This document shows positions 1 to 18,539 of a stretch of DNA of 64,000 bases, piece by piece. Origin of the DNA: Chrysomallon squamiferum (taxonomy: Eukaryota; Mollusca; Gastropoda; Neomphalida; Peltospiridae); assembly GCA_012295275.1 (NCBI GenBank), contig CM022666.1:9421423-9485422 (forward strand), read 5' to 3'. The stretch's first letter is position 1; the number at the start of each line of letters is the position of its first letter. The notes beneath the pieces are model-generated. The model did no database searches and had not been told where the DNA came from. It worked only from the letters and a program-made list of their open reading frames with translations. A program made the position numbers and the translations under genes.

Positions 1-100
1 AAGACAAACAAACAGAAAGACGAAAAGACAGACAAAATGACATTCAGATAGATACCCAGATAGAGACAGTCAGACATGTAGACATAAGTACTGTGAAACT

Positions 101-170
101 GTATTTAATATTATAACTGTGTTAGCGTATGACAAGTCGTTAGACATTTTTCTTCAGGATACACAGACAG
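101..170 (+). pseudogene. Decayed partial copy of the exon starting at 226
   Basis: This stretch repeats, about 108 bp upstream, the 3' splice region and first ~60 bp of the exon at 226-434. Both share TATTT.ATATTA, CTGTGTTAGCGT, TGACAA and the AT/CT-rich continuation into ACACAGACA. In this copy the acceptor AG is lost (TTATAA instead of TTACAG) and the first cysteine codon TGT has become TAT. The similarity then dissolves into an (ACAG)n tract. It looks like a remnant of a local exon duplication and should not be translated. Confidence 0.55.
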
Positions 171-225
171 GCAGGCAGACAGACAGACAGACAGACAGAC
201 TCAAGTAATGTATTTGATATTACAG

Positions 226-3200
226 CTGTGTTAGCGTGTGACAAACCGCTGGATATTATTCTGCGAGACACACAGCCTACAACAGACACAGGAAGTGCTG
301 TGATTTCGTGTCCGGAGAATTACAAGTTGTGTCCGTCCAAGTCCAGACTGAAGTGTTCTGCTGGACTGGTGTTTGGGGAGTGGGACGTCAACGAGCTGCA
401 GACGTGTGTCAAAACAGTGCACGAGTCGTCCGCAGTAAGTGTCATTCAAATACGACTTTTGTGACGTCACTGCAGTATAACGTCATTGCATATCTTAGTC
501 GACTTTAACGCAGTATTTGTTACGTCAGTTCAGTATAACGTCACTGCGTATCTTAGTCGACTTTATCGCAGTATTTGTAACGTCATTGCGTATCTTAGTC
601 GACTTTAACGCAGTATTTGTAAGGTAAATTAGTACTGTGGTAGACATGTATTTGTAATGTCGTTCAGTATTATAATAGAAACAATCGCTGCATTTGTAAC
701 GTCATTTGATACTATGATAGGCACAAGTCGTTTAGTGTTAGACAGCCGTTGTGTTTGTAACGTTCTCTGGTAGAGGAAACCATCTTTTTTTGTAATGACA
801 TTCATTTCTGCAAAAGACGGGAATGTTTTTGTTGTAACGTTATTTGTAGAGAGGACCAATGTTTTTGTAACGTCATTTGATATTATGATAGACACACATG
901 CTGTATTTTTAGCATCTTTGAGGAATATGTTATTAATGATTGTTTTGTTAATTTCAGGATTCCGGATTGAAAAGTCCTATAGAAATCCCATGTGTTGAAA
1001 GGTTTACCGAGTATTTTATTATACAGGGAATAATGAAAGATGAGTAAGTAATTTTGTTTTACAGCAATATTATTAACAAAATAAATCAGATTTCTGTAAT
1101 AATAATAATAATAATAATAATACCCACAACAACAACAGTACTACAATTAGTAGTAATAATAATAACAATAAGAAGAATTAACAGAAGCAGTAGTAATGGT
1201 TGTAGCAGTAACATTAGTAACAGTGTTATGGTAGTAGTAATAGCATCAGCAGTAATATTAGTAACAGTTGTATAAATGACAACAGTTCTATAGTAGCGGT
1301 AATAGTAGTAATAACAATATTAGTTGTAGCAGCAGTAATATAGTAGTAGTGTAGTAATAATAGCAGTAGTAGTAACAGACGTGATAGTAATAATAATAGT
1401 AGTAACAGTAGTAGTAGCAGACGTGATAATAATAATAATAGTAGTAACAGACGTGGTAGTAATAATAATAGTAGTAACAGACGTGATAGTAATAATAATA
1501 GTAGTAACAGTAGTAGTAGCAGACGTGATAGTAATAATAATAGTAGTAACAGACGTGGTAGTAATAATAATAGTAGTAACAGACGTGGTAGTAATAATAA
1601 TAGTAGTAACATGTAGTAGTAGCAGACGTGATAGTAATAATAATAGTAGTAACAGACGTGATAGTAATAATAATAGTAGTAACAGTAGTAGTAGCAGACG
1701 TGATAGTAATAATAATAGTAGTAACAGACGTGGTAGTAATAATAATAGTAGTAACAGTAGTAGTAGCAGACGTGATAGTAATAATAATAGTAGTAACAGT
1801 AGTAGTAGCAGACGTGATAGTAATAATAATAGTAGTAACAGACGTGGTAGTAATAATAATAGTAGTAACAGTAGTAGTAACAGACGTGGTAGTAATAATA
1901 ATAGTAGTAACAGTAGTAGTAGCAGACGTGATAGTAATAATAATAGTAGTAACAGTAGTAGTAGCAGACGTTGATAGTAATAATAATAGTAGTAACAGAC
2001 GTGGTAGTAATAATAATAGTAGTAACAGTAGTAGTAACAGACGTGGTAGTAATAATAATAGTTAACAAGAGTAGTAGCAGACGTGATAGTAATAATAATA
2101 GTTTCTTAGTAAAGTAGTAGCAGACGTTAGTAATAATAATAGTAGTAACAGACGTTAGTAATAATAATAGTAGTAACAGTAGTAGTAACAGACGTGGTAG
2201 TAATAATAATAGTAAACAGTAGTAGTAGCAGACGTGATAGTAATAATAATAGTATAACAGTAGTCCAGACGTGGTAGTAATAATAATAGTAGTAACAGTA
2301 GTAGTAGCAACAAAGGATAATAATAGTAGTAACAGTAGTAGTAACAGACGTGAATGTACATAGTAAACAGAAACAGACGTGAATGGATAATAGTAAAAAC
2401 AGTAGTAGCAGACGTTATAGTAATAATAATAGTAGTAACAGACGTGGTAGTAATAATAATAGTAGTAACAGTTTAACAGACGTGGTAAATAATAATAGTA
2501 GTAACAGTAGTAGTAGCAGACGTGATAGTAATAATAATAGTAGTAACAGACGTGGTAGTAATAATAATAGTAGTAACAGACGTGGTAGTAATAATAATAG
2601 TAGTAACAGACGTGATAGTAATAATAATAGTAGTAACAGTAATAGTTGCAGACGTGATAGTAATAATAATTGATAGTATAGGAGGAGAAGGAGGAGAGCA
2701 GGAGAATAGAATGGAGAACAGCACGTTAATTCACTGATACAATATTAGTATTTAAAGGAAGAGATCTTGCACTCGGTGTTTTCTTACTCATTTTTATTCT
2801 GCTTTATTATCAGGCCGCTGATATTGACTATCAAAGACGCTCAGGAATCTGTCCTCTTCAGTATGGAGTACCGCAACAAAGGAACTTCAAGTGAAATGTA
2901 CATAACGAAACTGAATGGACAGAGAGAAAAACAGTTCTCATCAAGACAGATTCCACGAAACGAGCAGTTTGAACTCAAATTTGGTTTTCAGAGAGTTGGA
3001 TTTACCGTAAGTGTATTTCTCTTTACTGTTCATAGAACATGTTTCTGTCCAATCATTAATCCAATCTATAAATGCATAAACACAGACACACAGACATACA
3101 CACACACACACACACACACACACGCACGCACGCACACAAGGTATCGTCGTCCGCCTAATGAGAGAGAGCGGGTGTGACGTACTTTCCAGTCTCGTCATCG

Positions 3201-3306
3201 GCCTCTACGTGCAGAGTCTGATCATTCGTACAAAGACAGACCAGACTCATACCTAAAATACATACATAAGAAAAACATAGACACACACATACATACATAC
3301 ATACAT

Positions 3307-3378
<72 letters not shown>

Positions 3379-4322
3379 GTATATATATATACACATACAT
3401 ACACACAAACACACACACACATCCCACTTCATACACACATTCATATACATGTGTACATGACCATACGGACATACAGATTTATTCATGTATAATATGTCAC
3501 GTGGCTGGAAATCACATCTACGACTTTTGTCTCGGAATTTTGCTGCGAATTGCTGTTTTTAATATAGAACAAATAAAATAGGTGAAATGAAAAATAGATT
3601 CCTTTTCTCTCTTTTTTACGTTTTGTCTTTTCATGTCACATTATCAGCTAAGACTCTTTATTTATTTATTTATTTATTTATATGTTTTCCTTTTTGGATG
3701 TGGAAATTCAAGGGAGGTAAGTATGAAGCGGTCTTGGAGAAACACGTCATATTTTTGTATTTAAATGTTTTGAAAACAGTGGTTATATATAAATTTCATC
3801 GACATGTAACTTTACTGTCAGTTACTTAGTTTCTCGGTCATTCTGTAGTCGAAATTAGATTGAATAAAAAAACAAAAAAAAACAACAAAAAAACTGACCC
3901 GAAAAGAATTTAAAAATCAATTAATAATAATAATAATAACAATAATAATAATAATAATAATAATAAAGAATAAAACTAAACAAAAATATATGAATAATAA
4001 ATAAATAAATAAATAAACAAAAAGGAAAACACCTAGGAAAAAGTGAATATAAAAGTAAAACAATATTGTGTCGCTACTTGCCTCCCTTGATTTAAAATAA
4101 CGCCTGGTGACACCAACGACTGGTAACAGTTTATAAGACTTTTTAACTTGTTTCTTCTAGCGTAAACAAACAAACCATAGCAAATTCCGAGATAAATTTC
4201 ATATTTGTATTTACAAACATTGTTTTGAAGATTAACGTTTAATGTGCTTTGGTAATATTATCTAGCTGTTTCTGTTTATTGATATTATTAATTAATTAAT
4301 TAATTAATTTATTTATTATTAT

Positions 4323-4378
<56 letters not shown>

Positions 4379-4605
4379 TTACTATTATTATTACTATTAT
4401 TTTATTATTATTATTGTTGTTGTTGTTATTGTTATTATTACTCTTATTACTGTTGTTATTGTTATTTCAGATAAGATATAAAACTACAGATATCTGTTTC
4501 GATGCTGCTGGTGATCTGTACAAACGCATTCTAGATTCCAAGTTTGTCTTTTGGAACCATCCTAAATGGACAGTTAAGAAAATCCAATTTTATGAAAGCA
4601 ATTAG
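226..4605 (+). CDS. Secreted protein, 3' part: Cys-rich peritrophin-like exon plus C-terminal galectin-like domain
   Basis: Only the last four exons are visible (226-434, 958-1043, 2814-3006, 4471-4605; 206 codons plus stop TAG); the 5' part lies left of the window. Splice signals are AG/GTAAGT type, phases match at each join, and the first exon enters in phase 1 as extracellular modules usually do. Exon 226-434 encodes a domain with spaced cysteines ending C-SAG-x-x-FGEWD...C, closely matching the exon at 17070-17248. From PLILTIKDAQ onward the last two exons form about 110 residues of alternating strands: FSMEY near the start, FELKFGF in the middle, FVFWNHPKW and VKKIQFYES at the end. That order resembles a galectin beta-sandwich, but the canonical sugar-binding H-N-R and W-x-x-E-x-R residues are not evident. 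A secreted lectin-like or matrix role is inferred. The exon chain is well supported; the galectin assignment is tentative. Confidence 0.65.
460..640. repeat. Short tandem repeat of ~60 bp in intron 1 of the left-edge gene
   Basis: Three imperfect copies of a unit containing TATCTTAGTCGACTTTA and CGCAGTATTTGT follow the exon donor. Weaker relatives built on TTTGTAACGTCATTTGAT continue to about 890. Nothing coding is seen in the intron. Confidence 0.7.
1370..2680. repeat. Higher-order trinucleotide array, ~27-45-bp units
   Basis: Intron 2 of the left-edge gene is filled by AGTAATAATAATAGTAGTAA blocks, each opened by CAGACGTG (GTA or ATA follows). Some units carry an extra AGTAGTAGTAG spacer, so long and short units alternate. 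Simple (TAA)n/(TAG)n sequence leads in from about 1095. Long open frames across it on both strands are an effect of the triplet composition and are not genes. Confidence 0.9.
3095..3425. repeat. (CA)n and (TACA)n microsatellites
   Basis: (CA)n runs at 3098-3138 and 3322-3372 flank (ATAC)n at about 3288-3322. They lie in the intron between the two galectin-like exons. Confidence 0.9.
3205..3285 (+). mobile_element. Degenerate SINE copy, 3' part
   Basis: The string GTGCAGAGTCTGATCATTCG followed by ACAAAGACAGACC and a CATACATA tail matches, with substitutions, the 3' half of the SINE family seen at 14840, 18375, 24528, 25211, 30765, 47285 and 54500. It is the most diverged copy in the window. 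Confidence 0.45.
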
Positions 4606-4651
4606 ACGAAATCTCTGCCTCTTTCACAATATACTTTATTACTAATATTAC

Positions 4652-4690
<39 letters not shown>

Positions 4691-5914
4691 ATAATAATAA
4701 TAATAATAATAACAATAATAATATTAATTATAATAAATAACTTAATAAAATAGTTTCATTTATTTATTTATTAATTATTCACTTTTTCTTAATTATTGTT
4801 TGATATTTTTCTTATTTCTCTTTACTTCTTTCTTTATTTGACTGATGCTGATTATTTACTTGAAATCAATGTAGAAACATACATATACATAGCTATGTAT
4901 AAAAGAAACACACACGCACACGCACACAACACACAAAAATCCACATATACCACTACAATATGTACAGTATAAATCAGCCATACATGTAGACTTGTGTTAA
5001 ATAATTAATAAATGTACCAGTCTAGTTATATGTAATAAATCGTTTATATAGCCGTTACTTTTGTTTATCTGATGCTTTAATTACGCACAGGAAATATAAA
5101 AAACCGGATATACACACGTATATACAAACATACATGTATATATCTGTATATAAAACATACAAACACACACTCACACACAAAGGTATATGTACATGTTTGC
5201 ATATCAAACACACATCCACACAAAAACACGCACAGAGATCTAAGTTTATATTCGTATATAAAAGAAAAACACAAATCACTATACAAATATACATGTATAC
5301 AATATTATCTGCCTATAAGCACAGTGATACATTAAGCGGGTTGGCGGTCATTCCAACTGCAACAATGTTGCTAGAATGATATTTCCAGGAACATGGCCCT
5401 GAGTAAAATAATTGCCTATGTCAAAATCATCTAAATATTGGAAAAAAAAAAAAAAAAACGGAAGAAAAAAAAAGGATAAAGTAAAATAAATGATAAAATA
5501 CCAAAAATTCCCCAAACAAACCCAACAACAAAAAAAAAGAAAAAAAAAGAGAAAAACAACCTTAATAACAAAAAAAACAACAACAAACAAACACAAAAGA
5601 ACAAAAATACAAAAATAAAAACCCAACAACAGACGAACACACAAAGAACAGTCCAAATCATCATCAGCAATTTCATATCTAGGTGGATTTTTAGATAACC
5701 ATGTCTTGGAAATCTTCCATACCAGTAATGAAAAAAGATGGTTTCCTGTGGTACTGATTCATTCGAAATTAATAGAAAAAAACAATATGCCTGATTTTAA
5801 TTCTATTTTCGGGCTGTATTCAATTTTCGGTTACTGTGAGCTTGTTTCAGAATCTGTCTTTAATCAAAATCATGGACACGAGTCCTCAAGGCTCCCGTTC
5901 ACTGATCATGGTGT
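4606..5914. other. AT-rich intergenic stretch without a gene
   Basis: It contains (TTA)n at about 4645-4690, scattered CA/TACA tracts (4900-5290) and A-rich runs (5440-5620). Open frames here come from these tracts. I see no splice-bounded exon or RNA gene. Confidence 0.7.
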
Positions 5915-7805
5915 GTGGCGGCAGCCAGTTCTTCATCGTCTCTGTAGCACAGACTGTTTTGTCCTGTAAACCAGTTCTTCAACTTCTCTGTAGCACAGAC
6001 TGTTTTGTCCTGGCAACCAGTTCTTCATCGTCTCTGTAGCACAGACTGTTTTGTCCTGTAAACCAGTTCTTCAACTTCTCTGTAGCACAGACTGTTTTGT
6101 CCTGGCAACCAATTCTTCGACGTCTCTGTAGCACAGACTGTTTTGTCTTGGCAACCAGTTCTTCATCTTCTCTGTAGCACAGACTGTTTTGTCCTGGCAA
6201 CCAGTTCTTCATCTTCTCTGTAGCACAGACTGTTTTGTCTTGGCAACCAGTTCTTCATCTTCTCTGTAGCACAGACTGTTTTGTCCTGGCAACCAGTTCT
6301 TCATCTTCTCTGTAGCACAGACTGTTTTGTCCTGGCAACCAGTTCTTCATCTTCTCTGTAGCACAGACTGTTTTGTCCTGGCAGCCAGTTCTTCATCTTC
6401 TCTGTAGCACAGACTGTTTTGTCCTAGCAGCCAGTTCTTCATCGTCTCTGTAGCACAGACTGTTTTGTCCTGTAAACCAGTTCTTCATCTTCTCTGTAGC
6501 ACAGACTGTTTTGTCCTGTAAACCAGTTCTTCATCTTCTCTGTAGCACAGACTGTTTTGTCCTGTAGACCAGTTCTTCATCTTCTCTGTAGCACAGACTG
6601 TTTTGTCCTGGCAGCCAGTTCTTCATCTTCTCTGTAGCACAGACTGTTTTGTCCTGGCAACCAGTTCTTCATCTTCTCTGTAGCACAGACTGTTTTGCCC
6701 TGTAAACCAGTTCTTCAACTTCTCTGTTGTTTTGTCCTGGCAACCAGTTCTTCATCTTCTCTGTAGCTGTTTTGTCCTATAAACCAGTTCTTCATCTTCT
6801 CTGTAGCACAGCCTGTTTTGTCCTTAAACCAGTTCTTCATCTTCTCTGTCCTGTTTTGTCCTAGCAGCCAGTTCTTCATCTTCTCTGTAGCACAGACTGT
6901 TTTGTCCTGGCAACCAGTTCTTCATCTTCTCTGTAGCACAGACTGTTTTGTCCTGGCCTTTTCCAGTTCTTCATCTTCTCTGTAGCACAGACTGTTTTGT
7001 CCTAGCAGCCAGTTCTTCATCTTGTCTGTAGCACAGACTGTTTTGTCCTGTAAACCAGTTCTTCAACTTCTCTGTAGCACAGACTGTTTTGTCCTGGCAA
7101 CCGGTTCTTCATCTTCTCTGTAGCACAGACTGTTTTGTCCTGGCCTTTTCCAGTTCTTCATCTTCTCTGCAGCACAGACTGTTTTGTCCTGGCAGCCAGT
7201 TCTTCATCTTCTCTGTAGCACAGACTGTTTTGTCCTGGCAACCAGTTCTTCATCTTCTCTGTAGCACAGACTGTTTTGCCCTGTAAACCAGTTCTTCAAC
7301 TTCTCTGTAGCACAGACTGTTTTGTCCTGGCAACCAGTTCTTCATCTTCTCTGTAGCACAGACTGTTTTGTCCTGTAAACCAGTTCTTCATCTTCTCTGT
7401 AGCACAGCCTGTTTTGTCCTGTAAACCAGTTCTTCAACTTCTCTGTAGCACAGACTGTTTTGTCCTAGCAGCCAGTTCTTCATCTTCTCTGTAGCACAGA
7501 CTGTTTTGTCCTGGCAACCAGTTCTTCATCTTCTCTGTAGCACAGACTGTTTTGTCCTGGCCTTTTCCAGTTCTTCATCTTCTCTGTAGCACAGACTGTT
7601 TTGTCCTAGCAGACAGTTCTTCATCTTGTCTGTAGCACAGACTGTTTTGTCCTGTAAACCAGTTCTTCAACTTCTCTGTAGCACAGACTGTTTTGTCCTG
7701 GCAACCAGTTCTTCATCTTCTCTGTAGCACAGACTGTTTTGTCCTGGCCTTTTCCAGTTCTTCATCTTCTCTGCAGCACAGACTGTTTTGTCCTGGCCTT
7801 TTCCA
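5915..7805. repeat. 45-bp satellite array, about 42 copies
   Basis: The core TCTGTAGCACAGACTGTTTT is followed by GTCCT, a short variable linker and CAGTTCTTCATCTTC. The linker has four recurring types: GGCAAC, GTAAAC, AGCAGC and GGCCTTTTC. The same order of linkers recurs (for example around 6950-7165 and 7550-7800), so the array has a higher-order structure made by segmental amplification. It ends sharply at about 7807. Frames through it contain stops and it does not look coding. Confidence 0.95.
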
Positions 7806-8250
7806 GTTGATCTCAGCTCGCTGCTTAACGGTCACTTCGTAATTTCCACCACGAATCTATTTTGCTTCTCCAGGAAAGAGTTGATTGTCATACTAAACAA
7901 CTCACCAGTCATCAGCCTGGATTGGCTCTTCATCTGACGTGCAAGCAGGGTCGGATCATCTACAGATGAGATTCCTCAGAAGTTTCTGTTTCATCAATGT
8001 CAAAATGAGGCGACCGACCTCAATGCGAGGTAGTGGAAACGAGCGATTCCAATGATGGCTGGGACAGCGGCAAACATCTGTTAATCTGAGAAACGTAATG
8101 TTTTTCCCACAATATCAACTGACTCTATCAACTCTGTGCATACTTTTCGTAAGTTGGCTCCATCAACACTGCCTGTATTTCTTTAAATGTCTTTTTAACA
8201 TAAAGCCTGTGATTACTTTTTGACATACCATCTCTTTGTTGGATCTGGAA
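7806..8250. other. Unique, GC-richer island of unknown origin
   Basis: About 290 bp (7810-8100) has gene-like base composition unlike its surroundings. On the minus strand a short open stretch (complement of about 7845-7973, beginning DDPTLLARQMKSQS) is open but has no start codon and no clear splice sites, and other frames are closed. It could be a decayed transposon or gene fragment. I do not recognise a family. Confidence 0.3.
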
Positions 8251-8829
8251 ATAATATTATTTCAGAAGAGAGAGAAAGAAAGAGAGAAAGAAAGAGAGAA
8301 AGAAAGAGAGAAAAACCCATTAGAAAAAAATATATACATAATAACAATAATAAAAAAACAATTAAAAAATAAATAACTTTTTTTATTTTTGAGAATGTTG
8401 TCTCATGAACTCGAATTAGTTTTTCTTGAAACTAGCTCATGAAATGAACTGAAGGGAGTACTGAAAATCTGTGGCTAAAATATCATCATTTGACATATTT
8501 TTAAACTTTTGCCTTGACGTCTGCTAAGAGGATTAGAAGGAACAGGTTTATATCCTTTCAGATATTCTTCTCACCTTTACATGTTTTTTTGGACGGACGT
8601 TACACCGACTGAGCACTTTGGCAACCTATTTTCAGAAAATATTTAAAATTTCCATATTCTTTATGTTGATGCTGCTGATACTATAAACTGAATAAAACAA
8701 AGAGTCAAAGTCAGTTTGGTGTGGTAGTTTAAGATACATAATAGTCGTAATTTTTGACAGTCTGAATCCTTTAGCACACATAACTGATATAAAAGAAAAA
8801 CTACACGCACATACATGTCCCCACATTCC

Positions 8830-9070
<241 letters not shown>

Positions 9071-9754
9071 TATAGAGTGAAATAATTAATACAACACAGA
9101 CGTTTATAAAATGTGTGAAATAAGTAATACAACATGAAAGTTTATAGATGTATGTTATAAATCATTTTTGTCACATATTTCGTTGTTTATCTTATGACAT
9201 GTTTATGTTGAGGAAAAGACGTGACGTCAGAACAGGAACACAAAGTTGTTAAACCACATTACAGAAATGATACCACCTTTGTGTAACGCTGTGAAAATAT
9301 TCAAATGAGAAATATTTTATTGACGTTTGCATAATGTCATATAAATGGTTAATGATAATAAACTCGCTGATTTAAACTATGAACTACTGGTTTTTCATTA
9401 GAAGGACCAATCTTGGATAAGAATATAATTAAGTAAGAAAGTAAATAAATTTAAAACAAACAAAACAAACAAACAGACAAATTAATGAACAAAAACACAA
9501 CAGAGCAAACAAACAAACAAACAAACAAATAAATAAATAAATAGGGGAAAAACACTCTCCGTAAAATAAGTTAAATATTCACTTAAGAGTGAAGAACTGA
9601 AGAAAAATATAACTAATTTTATTTATTATTTAAAAAAACAAAACGTTTCGTCATAAAACAGGAACCAGAAACAGAACAAGAACTGATGGATTAATACTGA
9701 AAGAGTCAAAGAGAAGCGGAAGGAAGGAGAGTCGAACAGACAGAGACACAGCAA

Positions 9755-10205
9755 GCTAATAGACAGAGATATAAACATAGACAGTTACACAGATTGACAG
9801 ATATACATAAACACGGATATTTATACAGACTGACAGATATAAATACAGAGAATTATACATATTGACAGATATCAACAGAGACAATTATACAAACTGATAG
9901 ATAGATATAAATACAGACAGTTATATTGACTGATAAATACAGACAACCACGGACATATATACAGACAGGTAGACAAACCGTTATATAAACACAGATAATT
10001 ATACAGAGTGATAGACAGATGTAAACACAATGACGTCACAGAAGATACATACAGAGAGACAGTCAGACAGACAGACATATAGTCAACTTGACAGACAGAC
10101 AGACAGAGACACACTAATAAAATGACGGACATAAACAGATGCATAACCAGATAGACATATAGACGTACAGTTATACAGAGAGACAGACAGACTGTCAGTG
10201 CGACG
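9755..10205. repeat. Imperfect tandem repeat of ~30-36-bp units
   Basis: Units of the type ACAGATATAAATACAGA plus AATTATACA.ACTGA recur at least eight times from about 9760 to 10020. They are followed by looser GACAGACAGACAGA stretches. An open frame on the minus strand simply follows the repeat. Confidence 0.7.
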
Positions 10206-10293
10206 GACATATGAATAGATAGTACTTTGTCAAGGATATCTATTAGAAAGAGAGAAACTGTTTTGATGAAAGAAACTACGTCATCGCCTGCAG

Positions 10294-10374
10294 TGACAAC
10301 GTGTCACGGTGGCAGGTTTGTCTGTAATGAACACACACTGCAGTCAAAGCTGCACATTTTCTTCACAAAACAAG
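10294..10374 (+). other. Candidate 5' leader exon of the chitin-binding gene
   Basis: An acceptor-like CCTGCAG precedes this 81-bp stretch and a strong donor (CAAG|GTAAGT) follows it. The stretch is GC-richer than its surroundings and open in one frame (CHGGRFVCNEHTLQ...). That frame ends in phase 1 and does not continue into the next exon at 11512 in the frame of its signal peptide, so a non-coding leader is the simplest reading. It does match the phase of the exon at 12008, so a rarer splice form is possible. Confidence 0.4.
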
Positions 10375-10594
10375 GTAAGTTGACATTTTCAAATATGTCA
10401 GTTTTACTTCTTTGTTGTTGTTGTCGTATTCTTAGTGATTCTTTTTATTTGTATAGTTATAGTTGTAGTTGTAGTAGTAGAAGTTGTTGTCTGTATCATC
10501 ATTATTATGATCGTTGTGGTTGATTTTCTTACTTTTGTTGTATTTCTGATATGCTTGTGGCTCATCTTCTGATTAATATGAAAGCTATTTTTAC

Positions 10595-11440
10595 TTATAC
10601 TGCTACTACTACTACTACTACTACTATTACTATCACTATCACCACTACTAATACCAAAACTACTACTACTACTACTAATATCAAAACTACTACAACTACT
10701 ACTTACACTTTTAATAAAACTACTACTACACTACTACTACTACTATTGCAACTACTAATACAACTACTATTACTATTGCAACTAGTACTATTGCAACTAG
10801 TACTACTATTTATAGTACAACTAGTATTCACTACTACTACTGTTAAATCTACTCTTATTTTATTCTATACTACTACGCTATTACTGTTACTAACAGCACT
10901 GTCATCATCACTATCACTACTACTTCAACTGTTGTTGTTGTTGGCATTGTTATTGCTATTATTATTATTAATGTTATTTTTAATACTGTCATTTTGTTGT
11001 TGATGTTATATAGACATATTATTTAACATAAAACATAAACTTGATGACATTTACAAGTGTAAAATTTATAAAATAATTTACAGCAGCCACATTTGATAGC
11101 ATTAGCAGCAGCCTTAGTAGTAGTAGTAGTAATAATAGTAACAGTAATGGTATAATAGTAACAGTACTAATAGTACTATAAGTAGCAGTAGTAGAAATAA
11201 TAGTAACAGTAATGGTATAATAGTAATAGTACTAATAGTAACAGTAATAGTACAAATAGTAGCAGTAGTAGTAATAATAGTAACAGTAATGGTATAATAG
11301 TAATAGTACTAATAGTAGCAGTAGTTGAAATAATAGTAATAGTAGTAACAATATTAATAATAGCGGTACTAGTTGTTGAAGTAGTTGTAGCAGCAGCAGT
11401 AATAGTGCTAATGGTTAAGTAAAAGTAGTAGTAGTTGTTG
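10595..11440. repeat. Imperfect (CTA)n/(TAG)n trinucleotide region
   Basis: Runs of ACTACTACT and AGTAGTAAT with interruptions fill the presumed first intron. The part at 11160-11345 contains about 65-bp units sharing AGTAACAGTAATGGTATAAT. Confidence 0.85.
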
Positions 11441-11520
11441 TTGTTAATGCTGTTTCTTTTATGATAATTGTTAAATATGATAATGTATTACGTATATGAA
11501 TTAATTTTTAGGTGTTCAAG

Positions 11521-17248
<5,728 letters not shown>

Positions 17249-17384
17249 ATAAACAAAATAATAAATAAAATAGATAATTACTTGATTTATTGCAATAAAA
17301 TAAATAGAGAATGAGAGATATAAGGAGAAGGAGGGATCTAGAGACAGAGAGAAAGAAGAGAGAAGGAAGAGATATTCAACTATA

Positions 17385-17486
<102 letters not shown>

Positions 17487-17763
17487 GATAGATAGATAGA
17501 GAAAAGAAAGAGACAGAAAGAAAGGGATACAGAAAGAGAGATAGAAAATTATAGAAAAAGAGAGAGGGAGGATCGAAACACAGGGACAAACAAAGACAGT
17601 TTTGTTGTTTCGATTTGCTCTAGTCATGTGACAGTCAGAACTGAAGTACATTGACCATAAGCGTGAGTTTTTATGTCTAATCCAAGAAACTAAAAACAAA
17701 ATTTTATTTATAAACACACATACACACAAACATACAAATACATATCTATTTATGTATCTATGA

Positions 17764-17805
<42 letters not shown>

Positions 17806-18199
17806 AGATAAATAGATACACAGATAAATAAATAGATACACACACACATACATACACACATACATACATACACACATACACACATACATACATGCATACA
17901 AACATATATACGTACACACAGACACACTCACATTACATAACCTTTTCTATTTCTACATGAAATCCTGACCGCTGGTCAAGGTTACTGTACTAACGTGTAT
18001 GAGACAGACACAATTTACGGCGGCCATTATCCGAATAGTGAATGACAGAGTGACAACAGTTTGTCAAACGTTTGACGTCAGATCTTCATAATTTTCATAA
18101 TTCATGTCCTCGTATCCGTCACACTCTGTCTTGCAGGACGCCGAAAAACCGAAAATACGAACGGACGTGAATACGAAAATCGGATATTAACGTCATAGG

Positions 18200-18343
18200 A
18201 TGTATTTTCGTTTGTGTCTTTTTCCCGTCTGTTTAGCACTGATTTCATCTCCTGTGGATGCACAGTGGAGGCAGTTCTGGGGGAATGGAGCAGCTACAAG
18301 GAGGCAACTGGTCAACTACCCAACCTGGTCAATTTTCTCAAAG
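18200..18343 (+). CDS. Orphan signal-peptide first exon
   Basis: ATG at 18200 opens 48 codons ending in phase 0 at a perfect donor (AAG|GTAAGT). The peptide starts with a clear secretion signal (MYFRLCLFPVCLALISSPVDA, the first 20 or so residues) followed by a basic, aromatic stretch (QWRQFWGNGAATRRQ). I find no further exon before the SINE and the 36-bp array. The next compatible acceptor is 26368, the second exon of the astacin gene, also phase 0. It is therefore either an alternative first exon of that protease or the first exon of a gene whose remainder is lost or not recognised. Composition and splice signal make it look real. Confidence 0.5.
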
Positions 18344-18374
18344 GTAAGTTATGGTTATCTGTCTATGTATGTAT

Positions 18375-18522
18375 GTTTTAGGTTTTGAATATTCTCTGTC
18401 TTATGTACGTCTGATTAGACTCTGCACAAAGACTATATTCGGGAACGCACTGGCGCAGAAGGACAAAGTCCAATCACGATCTCACAAACCCCTCAGAAAC
18501 CGCAGACGAGACTCGAACGTAT
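18375..18522 (-). mobile_element. SINE copy with tRNA-like head
   Basis: Same family and orientation as the copy at 14840. The B-box-like GTTCGAGTC is the complement of 18510-18518 and the tail end abuts GTATGTATG at 18361-18376. It sits between the orphan signal exon and the 36-bp array. Confidence 0.75.
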
Positions 18523-18539
18523 GGCACACTTGGTACATA

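Noticed and set aside
1226-2068. 280-codon minus-strand frame and matching plus-strand frames across the AGT/AAT array
   Set aside because: Translation of a triplet repeat; homopolymeric content on both strands and no splice or start context.
5348-5676. Phe/Leu/Val-rich minus-strand frames
   Set aside because: They come from A-rich sequence read on the other strand; no gene features.
5979-7286. Frames through the 45-bp satellite
   Set aside because: Unit length is a multiple of three, so short repeats stay open, but variants insert stops throughout.
5915-7805. Possible CRISPR-like or direct-repeat array
   Set aside because: Units are contiguous with short variable linkers, not repeats separated by unique spacers, and the genome is eukaryotic.
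7845-7973. Minus-strand open stretch in the GC-richer island
   Set aside because: No start codon or convincing splice sites and no family recognised; kept only as an unexplained island.
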